Shown here: positions 1 through 11,244 of the stretch, one piece after another
How positions within the stretch are numbered: the stretch's first letter is position 1
How the letters are laid out: the number at the start of each line of letters is the position of its first letter
Source: Byssothecium circinans
Lineage: Eukaryota > Ascomycota > Dothideomycetes > Pleosporales > Massarinaceae
Direction of reading: 5' to 3'
Length of the DNA stretch: 64,000 bases
Assembly (NCBI GenBank): GCA_010015675.1
Contig: ML976983.1
Coordinates: 962,662 to 1,026,661 of the forward strand
Notes under the pieces: generated by a model
Databases searched by the model: none
The model's input: the letters and a program-made list of their open reading frames with translations, nothing else
What the model was told of the DNA's origin: nothing
Program-made: the position numbers and the translations under genes

Positions 1-1
1 G

Positions 2-211
2 GCCACCGACTGTGAGAGGACCTTCTCGGAGCTAGGCGATTTGCTGGAGACGAGGCGTCTTCGTATGAAGGCAGATCTCCTCTCCGCTCTACAAAGCCTA
101 CGTAGCTGGAAGCGCCTTGGCTTAAAGCCTACGACGGCAGCAAAAAGTCCACGTAACGAAGCTATCTCTCCTGAAGAGCTGGAGACGATATACGAGATAT
201 ACGGTAGTTAA
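2..211 (+). CDS. hAT transposase, C-terminal dimerisation region (partial)
   Basis: Open frame from base 2 to a TAA at 209-211, truncated at the window edge. The visible 69 residues begin ATDCERTFSELGDLLETRRL and go on through a leucine-rich helix ending in SLRSW. This is the C-terminal dimerisation domain of hAT transposases (A-x-x-CERxFS then RxRL, then LxxLxxxRSW). The protein would cut and paste the element in the nucleus; this domain mediates dimerisation and carries no catalytic residue itself. No stop or frameshift interrupts the visible part, so this end of the transposase gene looks undamaged. Confidence 0.8.
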   Translation, partial: ATDCERTFSELGDLLETRRLRMKADLLSALQSLRSWKRLGLKPTTAAKSPRNEAISPEELETIYEIYGS

Positions 212-242
212 TTTACTACGCCTAAATTATACGTACAGTTAT

Positions 243-366
243 CAATCAAGTCAAACAAGTCAACAAGTCGAGCCTTATTTTTGCTATCAAGTCAATCAAG
301 TCAAGCAAAAGCCACCAGATCCGTCAATCAATCAATCAATTCACCTCGACTTGATTGACTTGATTG
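243..366. repeat. Inverted subterminal repeat with CAAGTCAA motifs
   Basis: The left arm (243-272) and right arm (345-366) are near reverse complements: the right arm reads CTCGACTTGATTGACTTGAT and the left arm is built from CAATCAAGTCAA and CAAGTCGAG units. More CAAGTCAA copies fill the centre, and a TCAATCAATCAA run lies near 333. Clustered short motifs next to the transposase stop codon are typical of subterminal transposase-binding sites of hAT elements; that role is an inference. Confidence 0.6.
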
Positions 367-991
367 TTGCCAACTCTGCACCCAATCAACAATGCACATT
401 CACCGTCTATGTCTTAGCGGTGAATTCAGGCTTGAAGAGCCCACACAATGAACTAAAGTTTTTACAAACATTTTTAATTATTATTTCTCAGCAAATTTAG
501 ATATAAGTGATTGGTTTTGGAATTAGCTATTATATCTTCATCATGTTGTTGTAAGCAGTATGGACATGATAGAATATGGTCAGACCCATCTCCATATAAG
601 GCTTGCTTACTGTTACGTGAGTGTACACCTGATTAGTGAGAAATCCGTTATGTATAAACCCAACATCAGTGTCCACCCAACCCAGGTGTTCTCGCGCCCC
701 TTTTGTATTAGTCATCAATCATCCGAACGATTTGTACTATTCACAATGCTACTGTAAATCAACATCAAATAACAGGATCACACAACGCATGTACCAAGAT
801 CTCCTATTATTTCAATGTACTGTAGTGACGCTTAGAGACGCCTTGGCTTGTAGACTGATGCGATGGCTGGCAGCTTTATGGCAAGTGCACGGAAACGCCG
901 TCTGCCAACGAGTCTGGAAAAGGAAGTTCCACAGTCTTATATAATAAATTGCCTTTTTCAAGCCCGAAGTCCACCCTCATCCAATGGCTCC
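367..991. other. Intergenic, no gene seen
   Basis: Several short overlapping open frames occur on both strands (for example 560-757 and 636-944), but none has a recognisable domain or convincing splice structure. Part may be 3' UTR of the minus-strand gene that ends at 992. Confidence 0.5.
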
Positions 992-1864
992 TTACTCCGA
1001 TACTGCTGTGCGCCTTCGTTTGACGGCTGCATCCTGCGTCCCGGAGTCGTCAACGCGCTTGCGCTTTCCATTTTCCCGCTCAGAAGGCTTCTCACCATCC
1101 ACGGAACCTTTCTTCTCATTCACTGCCAAGGAAGCATTCTCGTATTCCTCCAAGCATTCACTCTCTACCTCCGCCGACTCATCCTCATCGTCCTCCGCCA
1201 AACATTCCTTCTCTAGATCCTCCGCACCCTCTGGGGCCAATTCGCCGCCTACTTCATTTGTCTTTACTCCCCCTAATATCCTCTTCAGTTTGTATAGCTT
1301 ATCAATCTCCTCCAAAAGTGAAAACTCTGTTAGAAGTCCCCTTGCCCACTCACACGCCACCTTCCTGAAAGCCTCCACATGACTGCCTTTCCTGACAAAC
1401 TCGTATGCTGATGTGTAGAACTCGATTTCCTCTGCTACCTGCTCCTTCAGCTCCTCGTCATTGTAGCTCCTATACTTGATACATGATCGTGCAATCGGGA
1501 ACAAGGCTTCCATAGTACAGACATCGAGCAAGTCGCCGACTTGATTGAATTTCTCTTCGGCGGTGTCGAGATGAAGCAGAGCGTTGGCTAGATTGAAATG
1601 GACTTGTGCTGCCGTTTTGGTTTTGGATCGATCATATAGGGCGTCTTGTGCCGTCATGAAATTAGACATAGCGATGGAAGAAGCTTTGAACAGTGCGGCA
1701 TATTCGTCGGTAATTTGTTTCAAGGTCCGACTCGATGCATCGCTCATGAACCCAATGTAGCTTACGTAGCGGCAAGACATAATGGGCACGATCGGGGTTT
1801 TGACCACGGTATGGTGTTGATGGTGGCGGGATCGCAAGGTGTGGAAGGTGATGGTTGGGGTCAA
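992..1864 (-). CDS. Hypothetical acidic protein with basic C-terminal nuclear signal
   Basis: Single-exon open frame of 290 residues; I do not recognise the family. The first about 39 residues are His/Thr-rich and may be untranslated: internal Met29 (MSCRYV) and Met40 (MSDASS) are better start candidates. Residues about 45-195 look all-helical, with repeated amphipathic stretches and several Ala, Leu and Glu-rich segments. Residues about 215-265 are strongly acidic. The tail has two basic clusters (GKRKRVDD and KRRR) resembling a bipartite nuclear localisation signal. A nuclear protein is therefore inferred, with no assigned function. Neighbours are transposon debris upstream and a BTB pseudogene beyond, so it may be lineage-specific. 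Confidence 0.55.
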   Translation of the reverse strand: MTPTITFHTLRSRHHQHHTVVKTPIVPIMSCRYVSYIGFMSDASSRTLKQITDEYAALFKASSIAMSNFMTAQDALYDRSKTKTAAQVHFNLANALLHLDTAEEKFNQVGDLLDVCTMEALFPIARSCIKYRSYNDEELKEQVAEEIEFYTSAYEFVRKGSHVEAFRKVACEWARGLLTEFSLLEEIDKLYKLKRILGGVKTNEVGGELAPEGAEDLEKECLAEDDEDESAEVESECLEEYENASLAVNEKKGSVDGEKPSERENGKRKRVDDSGTQDAAVKRRRTAVSE

Positions 1865-2691
1865 GGAAGGTTGCGCGAAACTGGGCGTGAGTTGCGTAGA
1901 GAAAGGTGAGGCAGCGGTACGAGGGAGAGTAGTCTAATATCCTTTTATCCTCATTGCTAAATAGCTTATTGTATAAGCATAGTGCAGCGCCCCGGCCCGT
2001 GAATGGCCGGTCTTGGCAAAAAAGTGAATCACTTCGCCGTGAACGCGTTGTGCGAATTCTATCTGCCTTAGATATGTCACTTAAATTATATACTGGAGAT
2101 CAGCAACAGCAATTAAATTCTTACAAAGGAATTCAGGAAACTTAAAATTGGCTTATATCGACAGTCTGCCTAGGTAATAAAGCAAAAGTGAACTGAGGAT
2201 TGCGTAACACTGAGCATGCAATCAAGGCATTCTCCGTTTGCATGTCCTTGCACTTTAACATCTCTTCTCATTATGAGACTCGGCGAGGATGATCAAGTCT
2301 CCAAGTCATCCGACACTCTCATGTCCAAAAGAACCCTACACGGTCAAACCAAATCCTAGTAGAGCTTGGGAATATCCTATGACTCCCTCCATCTGCTAAA
2401 GGCCACAGCGCAGAAATTCGGAGACCGCCCGCAGTTGACGTCTTTCTTCATTTGGCACCCCTCTCACCTTCACTGCCATCATAATCTTCACCTTGGAGAT
2501 TGACTTACAGCCCGACATCGCCTTCTCTCCTACTTCTGAACCGCCTATCTGCAAATGAATTCAGCCAAGGGAGCTGCTAGCTGACCGCCACTTAATTTTA
2601 TAACCACAATAGTCACATTGAGTCAGGGCAAGACGTTTTGCGGGCCTCGCTCTCGCTGAAAACGAGCAAAAACTGCATCTCCTCCACACCC
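1865..2691. other. Intergenic, no gene seen
   Basis: No domain-bearing frame on either strand. It holds the probable promoter of the minus-strand gene ending at 1864 and the former promoter of the BTB pseudogene at 2692. Confidence 0.5.
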
Positions 2692-3491
2692 ATGGCGTCA
2701 CGCATTGCGCGCAATGCCCCGCATCTCTCGTAAGAAAAGCAATAGATAAGTACGCTACACCTACTTACCATACGCAGGATCAGAAACCTCACCTTCGCCA
2801 TCGTTATCATGGGAAAAACGAAGAGCGCTTCAACATGTATGAGCCCTTGCTGGTCACATACTCCGACTTCTCCGCGCAGCTCTCGGGGGCGGTTTCAAAG
2901 AAGCATACGTGAAGACGGTCAAGCTTCAGGATGAGAGGATAGGCACTGTCGAGCTCTTCGATCACTGACTGTATTATCAGCGGTTCCCCAATGAGAGAAA
3001 AGGCGACGGAACCGACCTTCTCGCAAAGTGGAAGGATGACAAAAACTGCACAAGCAGGAACTGGAAGGTCGACCGCCTCATGAAGCTGTACATCTTTGGA
3101 GACAAGTATTAAGTGGCGAAGCTTGGAAGGGATGTCATTGATCAGCATCTAGCTATCCATGGAGACAAAAATGACGAAGAAGGCGAACCGTTGCCAAGCC
3201 GAAACCACGTTCATTCGGCGTTCGAATTGCTCCCACCCATAGATCTGTTATGCCGGTTGACCACAGATATTTGGTGTTACAAGAGGATTCTACCTTCTGG
3301 AACGACGCCACGGAAGGCAAATACCCTGAAGCCTTCCTTCTCGCTTCCTTATGCCGTTTTGCCCATATACAGAGCGCAAATGATGAGTATGGAGTCTGCA
3401 GGGTCTAATATGAACGCCATTCATGTGACTACCATGAGCATGGATCCGATGAAGAGAAGGAGGCTTGCAGGATGGAGAGAAACGGGATGAT
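2692..3491 (+). pseudogene. Degraded BTB/POZ-domain gene, paralogue of 6732-7622 and 8186-9046
   Basis: The start is preserved: ATG at 2692 opens a 38-nt first exon ending in TC before a GT donor at 2730, the same layout and length as the intact copy at 8186, with the acceptor at 2777. The second exon then breaks repeatedly. One frameshift lies near 2830, before YEPLLVTYSDF (intact copy: HEALLIRYSKFF), and another near 2885. A TGA at 2966-2968 replaces the Trp of HWLYYRRFP, and a TAA at 3110-3112 falls just after IFGDKY. More shifts follow before the C-terminal CDYHEH motif, which is still readable near 3424. Intact paralogues are substrate-adaptor-like BTB proteins; this copy cannot encode one. 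Confidence 0.8.
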
Positions 3492-4749
3492 CGTAGTAGA
3501 GCCATTGACGATGGCGGGCTCACTGGGCATATCGTTTCTGATTGGTCTTCGTGAAACCTACCATGGTATGTTAAAGTGAGACAATCCTGATTGTTCATAC
3601 ACTTTCGGTTCGTTTTCATTGGACTTCAGAGCGGGCAGGGTTTTGCCTGCATGAGGGTAATTCGCGATGGCCCAAGCCGCAGCTTTGTATGGTGGCTAGC
3701 AAACTCCATGTGTACCGAACCAAACGTTTCTGCGTATGAAACTTAAGGAATAGGCAAAACTCGATATTTCCGAAAATGGTTTAAGAAACCTACTCATTTT
3801 CTGATTTAGAAGCCGTGTCATACGAACGCTATGATCAACCACCAGCTGACTCCAACAAAAAACAACGTACGCTACACGAAGTCCAAAATCGGCTTGGTAT
3901 AATCCACAATCGCTTTCTAACGGTATCATTCGTCCTTCAGGCAGAATCTGACAAATTTCGGGATCCATCCGGCATCGAGTCCCCCCTTGTACCTTGAATA
4001 GCTCCAGCTGCATGCGATCCGTTCCAGAAGCTCCACTAAATATCCCAGAAAGCCCAGACACCCCAAAACGGCAATAAACCTGCCCAGACACCTTTGGAGC
4101 TTCAATATATATCCTGTCGCATCCCCAGACTTCGTCAGTTCAAAAATGAATAATCCCAAAGAAACAGTACTGCGCACGCTACGCTACGCTAGCTCCGCGA
4201 GTAACGAGTAAATCTCCACCAAACTTTACCAACACATAGGCCAACCCACCATATACCATGTACCATGCACCATCCCATGAAACCCCACAACTACCGACAT
4301 TAACCCCAAACGCCCACAAGTCCAGCCATGTCCCCCACACGCCACTCAAACCTTAAAGAAACATGCGGGGCACTACAACCAACCATTCACCCCAAGCCAA
4401 GTCCGGCCCCTGATAGTTCGCCCACCCAAACGCACTATCTATGTCGGCACTTTTACACTTTTTCACGCGATTACGTGCGGTAAATCATGCGAAAAGCCAT
4501 GCTTCGAAAATGATACGCGGAGTGTTCGAGGAGAGTAAGGGGTGTACCATGAAGCATGACTAGTGAGTTTAGCTGAAAAGCCAAAATGCATATGCATGCG
4601 GGCATCTGCGCGTGGACTGTATGTATACTTGTGTGTCGCAGGTATGTGAGGGGACGGATAGTCTTGATTGTTTGATTGATCTGTATATCATCTTTGGCGA
4701 TCCAGCGCACTGGTGGGCACGCCTTCTTTTGATTTCACTCTAGTCAAAG
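3492..4749. other. Intergenic, no gene seen
   Basis: Short frames on the minus strand (3696-4177, 4471-4915) have no recognisable domain. The stretch separates the BTB pseudogene from the CFEM receptor and contains CA-rich simple sequence around 4230-4440. The receptor promoter must lie in its right end. Confidence 0.5.
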
Positions 4750-6483
4750 ATGCAACGGCGAAGGCTGCTTGCAGGTGTGCTATTTGTATGGCTGTATGGT
4801 GTCTTCGTCGGTGCTGTTTTCGAAGATACGCGATATGTGGAGTCGCGTGCGTTGACGATTGATGATATTCCCCTCTGTGGCGTGAGTAAACGACCCACCA
4901 TCGTTCCCAAGACATTGTATGGTTGAAGAACTATTCACTCACTATGCAACATACAACCCGAAGCGGTCTGAACTTTTCCCAAGCAACTAAAAACTGACTT
5001 CCAACAGTTATCATGCCTCTTCCTCACCATACCACAAACTCCCTGCCCCCTCTCCGACTACGCCTGCCAATGCCAAAACGCCAACCTCGCCCACACACTC
5101 CCCGCCTGCTTGCTAGCAAACTGCACCATGGCCGACAACCTCAACACCGCAAAAGTCCAACGCGATCTCTGCCAGCTCTCTAACGAGTCGCGGCAGCACG
5201 AAGTATACATCTACACCATCACCACATACACCATCGCGACTTTCTGCGTTATCCTCCGCCTCATCGGCCGCGTGGTGACCAACAAACTGGCCTACGACGA
5301 CTACATCATCATAACCGCTTTGTTGCTCACAACGATCCCCTTCGGCGTCGTGCTGAAGATGGCGGGGATAGGTTTCGGTGAACATCTCTGGAATCTCGAA
5401 CACGGACAACTGCTCAGCAACCTGCGCTTCTTCTACATCGCATGGGCGATCTACACCGTCGTCCTCGGCCTCACCAAGATCTCCCTTATAATTTTCTACC
5501 TCGAGATATTCTCCACGAAGCGTGCTCGCCTAGCTTCGTATACCCTGCTTGGATATATTTCTATCACTTCTTCGACGTTGCTGTTCCTTTCCATTTTCAA
5601 CTGTACACCTGTGAGGGCGTTCTGGGATAGGGATGTTAAGCACGCGAGGTGTTTGGATATCAATGCTATTGCGTATGTGAACAGTGGGTCTGCGATTGCG
5701 CAGGATGTCGTGTTGTTGGTGTTGCCGTTGCTGTGTATTTCGAAGCTAGATATAAAGAGGGCGAGGAAAGTGGCCGTGGGGGTTATGTTTGGTATTGGGA
5801 CGCTGTACGTCTTTCGAGTCTCTGTGATGCGTATTTGTTTGGTGTGATTTTGAAGAAGAATGGCTGGCTGACAAAAGAACAGCGGCTGCATTGCTACCAT
5901 CGTTCGCCTACACACCCTCGTGATCCTCAAAAGTACAATCGACCCAACATGGGATTACGTCCCAGTGACGGTTTGGACAGAAATCGAGCTCGCATGCTGC
6001 TTCGTTTGTGTGTCACTGCCAGCGATTCGAGTGTTGCTCCTGCGCATCATGCCCAAGACCTTCATCGCACTGCTCACTTCGTGGTCCAGCTCTCGAACGA
6101 CGCCGATGCCAGACTCAGGAACGGAAAATAGAAATGAGACTTCGAAAAAAGGAAGAGGGTTCAAAAGGTGGGCACATATTCGGAGTGATCATGAGCAAAG
6201 TAGCACGGGCACGTCAAGTGAGATGAGCTATTTGAGCAGGGTGACGAGAGATGGGAAGAAAGGAGAGGTGCGCGTTGAGCATCGAAAGAGGTATCTCGAT
6301 TTAGAAAAGGAGTTGCCGCCAACTCCGCCTGGTCATAGGAATGCACCCAGCCAAGAACAGAGTTGGCTGAGATGTGAGAGCGAGTTCACGGAGATAACAG
6401 CACTGCCGCAGATTCAATATTTTTCTGAAGAAGATTTGCGCCAGTCCAGTCCAATGAGAGGCCTCGGGCGCCGGGTACGGTAA
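4750..6483 (+). CDS. CFEM-domain seven-transmembrane receptor (Pth11-like)
   Basis: Three exons, 4750-4881, 5008-5804 and 5883-6483 (GTGAGT and GTACGT donors, CAG acceptors), give 509 residues. Residues 1-22 form a signal peptide. The CFEM domain has all eight cysteines, at 43, 47, 57, 64, 66, 78, 83 and 99; the first intron falls just after the first cysteine. Seven hydrophobic helices follow (about residues 105-365), including the fungal rhodopsin-like motif GCIATIVRL made by the second splice. The last about 130 residues are a polar cytoplasmic tail with PPTPP. CFEM plus this 7TM domain is the architecture of Pth11, a plasma-membrane receptor that senses surface cues in the rice blast fungus. 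A G-protein-linked sensor is likely; the ligand is unknown. It lies between BTB copies one and two. Confidence 0.85.
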
Positions 6484-6731
6484 AAGGTTGTGAATTGGGA
6501 TGGTCGAGTCCATGGATAGACGAGGGACGTCATTCACCTTCAAACGACAAAGTCACGTTTGCTAAGATTCCCCGTCAGCACAGGCTACTCACTATAAGAG
6601 CCTCTGCCACACCACACCAATTGTATCTTCCCCTCAACACTCCACACAACAACCCTCGAGAACACAACAACCCCCAAGGACAAAGCACAACCATTCCAAT
6701 ATATTCAATACCTCAACCTCAACCAACAGAC

Positions 6732-7622
6732 ATGGAACGCACGCAACCGCGACCTCGCATGTCGTGAGTTCCACCCTAAACGATATCTTCAAAATCACTT
6801 TAAGCTAATATTAGTATAGATATCGCAACCCTACCTTCGCAACCATCGTCGCCGGCAAAGATGAAGTCAAGTTTGTTGTACACGAAGCCCTCCTAATTAC
6901 GCAATCAGTCTTCTTTCGCGCCGCCCTCACAAATGGGATGAAAGAGACGCAGATGAAGACTGTCTGGCTGCCCGACACACCAGTCTCGGTATGTAAACCC
7001 CCAACACACTGCACCGACACATGTCTGGCGCGTAGGTTGCGAGCTCTGTTGTATAAGCCGACGCTTGCAGATACCCCTCTGATGAGTTATGCTGACTTTG
7101 CTCTCCATTTAGGAAGTAGAACTCTTCATCTTCTGGGTATACCACCGACGTTTCCCAGATAAGACCAAAGGTGACCACGAGGACATGATTGCCCTCTACC
7201 GAAAGGATGGCGACAACGGTACTCTCGAGGAACGGTCACTCACGAAGCTTTACGTCTTTGGCGACAATTACGATGTCCCCGATCTTCGGCGGCAGGCCAT
7301 TGACGCCATGTTCAAGCTGATGCACGACAAGATCATGAGTTCCACGACCATTCGGTATGTCTTCGACGAACTTCTTGAGAAGGATGCAATGCGTCGGCTT
7401 CTTGTTGATAGGGTTTGTTATTCAGGGGGCTTTCTGTTGGATGAAGACAATGATGTCGATGCAGAGATTTATCCGCCTGGATTCCTTTTGGCTCTCGTGC
7501 GTCGTTATGAATACCTCGTTCATGATAAGAAGCCCGGTCCGGACTACAGTCTCGACGTGTGTGACTACCATGAGCATGAGACAGATAAAGAGAGGAAGGC
7601 TTGCAAGGCGAAGAGCAAGTAG
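6732..7622 (+). CDS. BTB/POZ-domain protein (copy 2)
   Basis: Exons 6732-6763, 6820-6988 and 7113-7622 give 236 residues. After the mini-exon MERTQPRPRMS, the BTB fold covers about residues 15-115: TFATIVAGKDEVKFVVHEALL, then FFRAALTNGMKETQ, then VELFIFWVYHRRFP, then LYVFGDNYDVPDLR. The C-terminal part is helical and ends in a charged motif, CDYHEHETDKERKACKA, shared by all three local copies. BTB domains dimerise and often link substrates to cullin-3 ubiquitin ligases; small BTB-only proteins of this kind are expanded in Dothideomycetes with mostly unknown roles. The second intron (6989-7112) is absent from copy 3. The first intron interrupts the same TC|GTGAGT position in both intact copies. 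Confidence 0.85.
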
Positions 7623-8185
7623 AGCATGGGCACGAGTCCAACATGGTTGAAATTCACCTTCACGACACGATCCAATGCGCGTCGTTGCGGGTAAACGTCG
7701 AGTCGGGACGCAATCATGTGGCGGTTATGACGACTGTGGTTTTTGATTCTACGAGAAATAGTGAGTAAGTGTTATTACCAATACGGACAGGAGATGGGCA
7801 GGATAATTGGAGTATGTCTGCATCCGGCAATTTAGTGGATCTCGTACAAAGGACTTATAAGCGATATGTACTTTCGATCTATGCAAAAGGAACAAAACAT
7901 GAATATTCTCCACTCCAAAAAAGACTTGCATATTTAAGTAAGACAAGGAGGAGAGTGCTTACCTAATGTTGAAGGTTGGTTATGAGCGCTCCTTCCTTCA
8001 CCTTCACCTTCACCTTCACCGTATGACGCACAGACCTACGCGCACCTTCCAAAAGTGAGAGGGCCTCCATCGTCAGACCAAAACAAATACCGCGGACAAC
8101 TCTTCTCTTCTACCGCCCCTAAAGATTACTCTAGACTCATCCACTCTCGACCCTTCTTCCACTGTCCAGTGCCCAAAACTGCAAC
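7623..8185. other. Intergenic between BTB copies 2 and 3
   Basis: No coding region recognised. It contains a CTTCAC microsatellite and the promoter of the gene at 8186. Confidence 0.5.
7996..8019. repeat. Hexamer microsatellite (CTTCAC)4
   Basis: Four perfect copies of CTTCAC lie about 165 bases upstream of BTB copy 3, in its presumed promoter or 5' UTR. No other function is suggested. Confidence 0.9.
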
Positions 8186-9046
8186 ATGACAGCCCCCATC
8201 AAACGCGCTCGGCCGCGCATATCGTGAGTACCACTAGAAGCCCGCCTCGCGGACCTTGAAGTTAACTCAGTGTGCAGAGCGAAGAACCAGCCGTTCGTCA
8301 CAGTCGTAGTTGGCGCAAATCTGGATAAGTTCGTTGTCCACGAAGCCCTGCTCATTCGGTACTCGAAGTTCTTCCGCGCAGCTTTGACTAACGGAATGAA
8401 AGAGACACAAGAGAAAGCGGTGACACTGGCAGATGAAGGCCCTGAGACATTCGAGCTGTTCGTCCATTGGCTATATTACCGAAGGTTCCCTGATGCAGCT
8501 AAAGGCGACAATCAAGAGCTGGTCGACCTCTACACCAATGTGAACGATAAAGGATGTTTGGAGACTCGTCACCTTGTCCTTCTATTCATCTTTGGCGACC
8601 GATACATCATTCCGGGATTGAAACAGGATTCGATCGACGCCCTTTACCACTACGTTTGTGACAAGGAGAATATTTATCTTCCACAATTCCGCTTAGTACG
8701 ATTTGCTTTCGAGAATCTCCCATCCACGAGTCCTATGTGTAGTGTACTAGTGGACCTCTATTGCTACTTCCAACGACCAGATGCATATGATGACGTTGGA
8801 GAGAATGAATTGCCGCCATCGGCCCTACTTGCATTACTGGCCCGGTACACAAGCCTGGCGCATAAAGGCGAAACCAGCGGAAAGGGTGAGATCGAGTATG
8901 AGCTCAATCTTTGCGATTATCACGAACACGAGACGGACGAGGAGAAGAAAGCGTGCAAAGCCAATCAAAGGAAGAAGAATAAGGTAAAGAAGATGACCTT
9001 GTCGAATGAAAATGTCAGAAAGTTCAAGACCTGCAGGCTGTGGTGA
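8186..9046 (+). CDS. BTB/POZ-domain protein (copy 3)
   Basis: Two exons, 8186-8223 and 8278-9046, give 268 residues. The BTB domain spans about residues 18-125: PFVTVVVGANLDKFVVHEAL, FFRAALTNGMKETQ, FELFVHWLYYRRFP, then LLFIFGDRYIIPGLKQDSID. A helical region follows, then the family's charged motif CDYHEHETDEEKKACKANQ and a basic tail (RKKNKVKKM) that could act as a nuclear signal. It lacks the second intron of copy 2 while keeping the first. A substrate-adaptor role is inferred from the family only. The start is fixed by the 12-codon first exon, whose splice restores the frame and matches the other copies. Confidence 0.85.
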
Positions 9047-11244
9047 ATAGGCTATGAGGAAGCTCCCCGACAAACCAAACGGGACACGGCGTCTTGGATT
9101 CCAACGACCAAGGCATTTTTACCTTCCTTCCCAAGCCACAAGAAAGATGACAGGGACGATTTCCTTGGCAATTTGCGAACACCTTTTTCTCTGCTCTGCA
9201 CGACCCACGCAGAGCAGGATTTGGGATCCCTGAAGCAAAAGATCAAGTACACACTCACAGATATTTTCCCATCTGCGTCACAAGGAACTGAAAACAGGAT
9301 CCGCCATAGCGGGTGGAAGACGGGGGCGTGGTCACTAGATCAAGGCAGCACAAAATCAAATGTCATTCCAGATACCTTCAAGCTCATCAGCAAGGCCCCT
9401 GTACCTGATCCCCAAGCAAAGCTTTTCCACAGCTCTAAACCCCAACATAGGCTTTAAGAAAAACCTTCTCTCCCTTCTAATACACTATCTACTGCGCCAA
9501 CTCACACACATGCCCACCCACCTAGCCCAGGTCAACTAACTCGTAGCCACACGAGTCAATCGTGCCAGCCAAGAAATTTACAGAGTTAACCTCCAAGGGC
9601 AGGCAATCGTAATGGTCGTTTCTCTATTCCCGTCCACCGCCCTCAAACTACCACGTTATCCACTCATTTACTCACCTCACCACCAGCTTTTACCTTATCC
9701 ATCCATCACTCCCAACCGAATACGCAAAACATCCCTAAACACAGGGAGGCATCACATCCTCAACAGCAACCCAACCCTGCCCCGCTACCCCCAAACCAAA
9801 ACTTCCCCACGGTCGACCCCCCACCCTTACTCCAAATACACAAACTGTGCAAATCGCCATCTCCCCTACCAAATCGACAGACTGACTGACCACTCGCGGT
9901 CCAAGGCGAGTGTAACCCACTAGCGCACAAACAATCTCGTCCCCATACAGATTCTAGCTCAGCGCATGGGTACCACCCAGAAAAGCAGCAAGAACGCACT
10001 AACACAATCCCTTTCCCTTCCCCCCCTTTATTCAAGACCATGATCAAGACCGCGACCGCAACACACATACCAGCCCCCCAGAATCCAGAATCCAGCACCC
10101 ACAATACAACCCACAACACACAACATCTCCCAAGTCCCCCCACCAAGTCCACACCGCAGTGTACTTAGCGGGAGCAGCAGCACCACCACCACCACCATCG
10201 TCGTAGAGTTGTAGATATAGAACAAAAATTCTTTAATTCCCAGCACGCGATGTATCTACAAAACACCCCAGCCCAGCCCAGACCAGACCAGTTGACCTGT
10301 TACGGATGCGCATTCCGTTGTACTCAACCTTGAACCTTGGGAATCTGGACTTGATGCTTGTTCCGTTCCCTCCCACCTTATCACCCCAACCGGACCCACC
10401 CCCACCCCATTCTAGCTACTTAGCTGGGTATGCATCTGAACTTTCCAGACCTCGCTCCCCGCCCCCCGACTTATCCATCGTTCCAACCGTCCAACTTTCC
10501 GACCAAGGAAACGACGTCGGGAAGAGAAGAGAAGGAAGGGTATCCGTATACACATTTTCACTTCTCCCCACCACCACCAAACCACGAAACCAAGACCGGC
10601 AGATTACACAACAACCACAAGGAACATTATTGAAAGACACGACAGGCCGCCTGCAACAATCCCATCACATGCCCCAAAAAACAACATAGGAAAACTACCA
10701 GACATGTAGCGTAGCGGTACGGCAAACGCCAAGGGGATTAACTACCCATCCTGAGGCAGAAAAAACCCAAAAATAAAAATAAAAAATTAATAAAACGTAT
10801 CAACTGGCAAAGACAGAGTCCAGACCACACCAATTTGTTTTTTGGAATTACTTGCAGACTCGTATTATATGTACGTAAGCCCTTCGCTCGCTGAGTGGGT
10901 GTGAATTGCAGTCTGCAGCGTTACGGTTGCGGTACAGCTCAACTCCACTCCACTCCACCCCACCCCACTCCACTCCGGTCCAGACTCCGCTTACTGAGCA
11001 GGGCAGGAAACAAGCCATGTGATGAACCCCTCGAAAGGTGACATTGCCACTGAGCACGGGATGGGGAAATTTGGAGCCCTGTATAACCGATACTGGTACT
11101 TGTGCAGAACAATAGAATGATAAATCAATGGGTGTGAATGAGCAAAAGACCGCCTTTCAACGCCGCCGTGGATATATGGATTAAATTCAGATGACAGAAG
11201 GGAAAAGATTGGTGGGTGCGATGAATGATGGGAAAGGGTGCCAA
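9047..11244. other. Long intergenic region, low-complexity tracts
   Basis: No recognisable gene in 2.2 kb. The plus strand is C/A-rich from about 9460 to 10690, with CCACC and CAAC runs, a CCA run near 10184 and a CTCCA/CCCCA repeat near 10941-10976. The open frames here (9612-9923, 10306-10689 and minus-strand shadows) are Pro, Thr and His-rich by composition and look like chance. Part is 3' UTR of the gene at 11245. Confidence 0.5.

Larger units (their letters stand above)
1..366 (+). mobile_element. 3' end of a hAT-family DNA transposon
   Basis: The window begins inside a hAT (hobo/Ac/Tam3) transposon: the last 69 residues of the transposase are followed by a subterminal region packed with CAAGTCAA-like motifs that form an inverted repeat. 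The transposase tail carries the hAT dimerisation signature. The 5' part lies outside the window, so intactness and the terminal inverted repeat cannot be judged. The right border at about 366 is inferred from where the repeat motifs stop. Confidence 0.7.

Noticed and set aside
9612..10689. Several 60-130 aa frames on both strands
   Set aside because: Composition follows C/A-rich simple sequence; frames overlap and show no domain or splice pattern.
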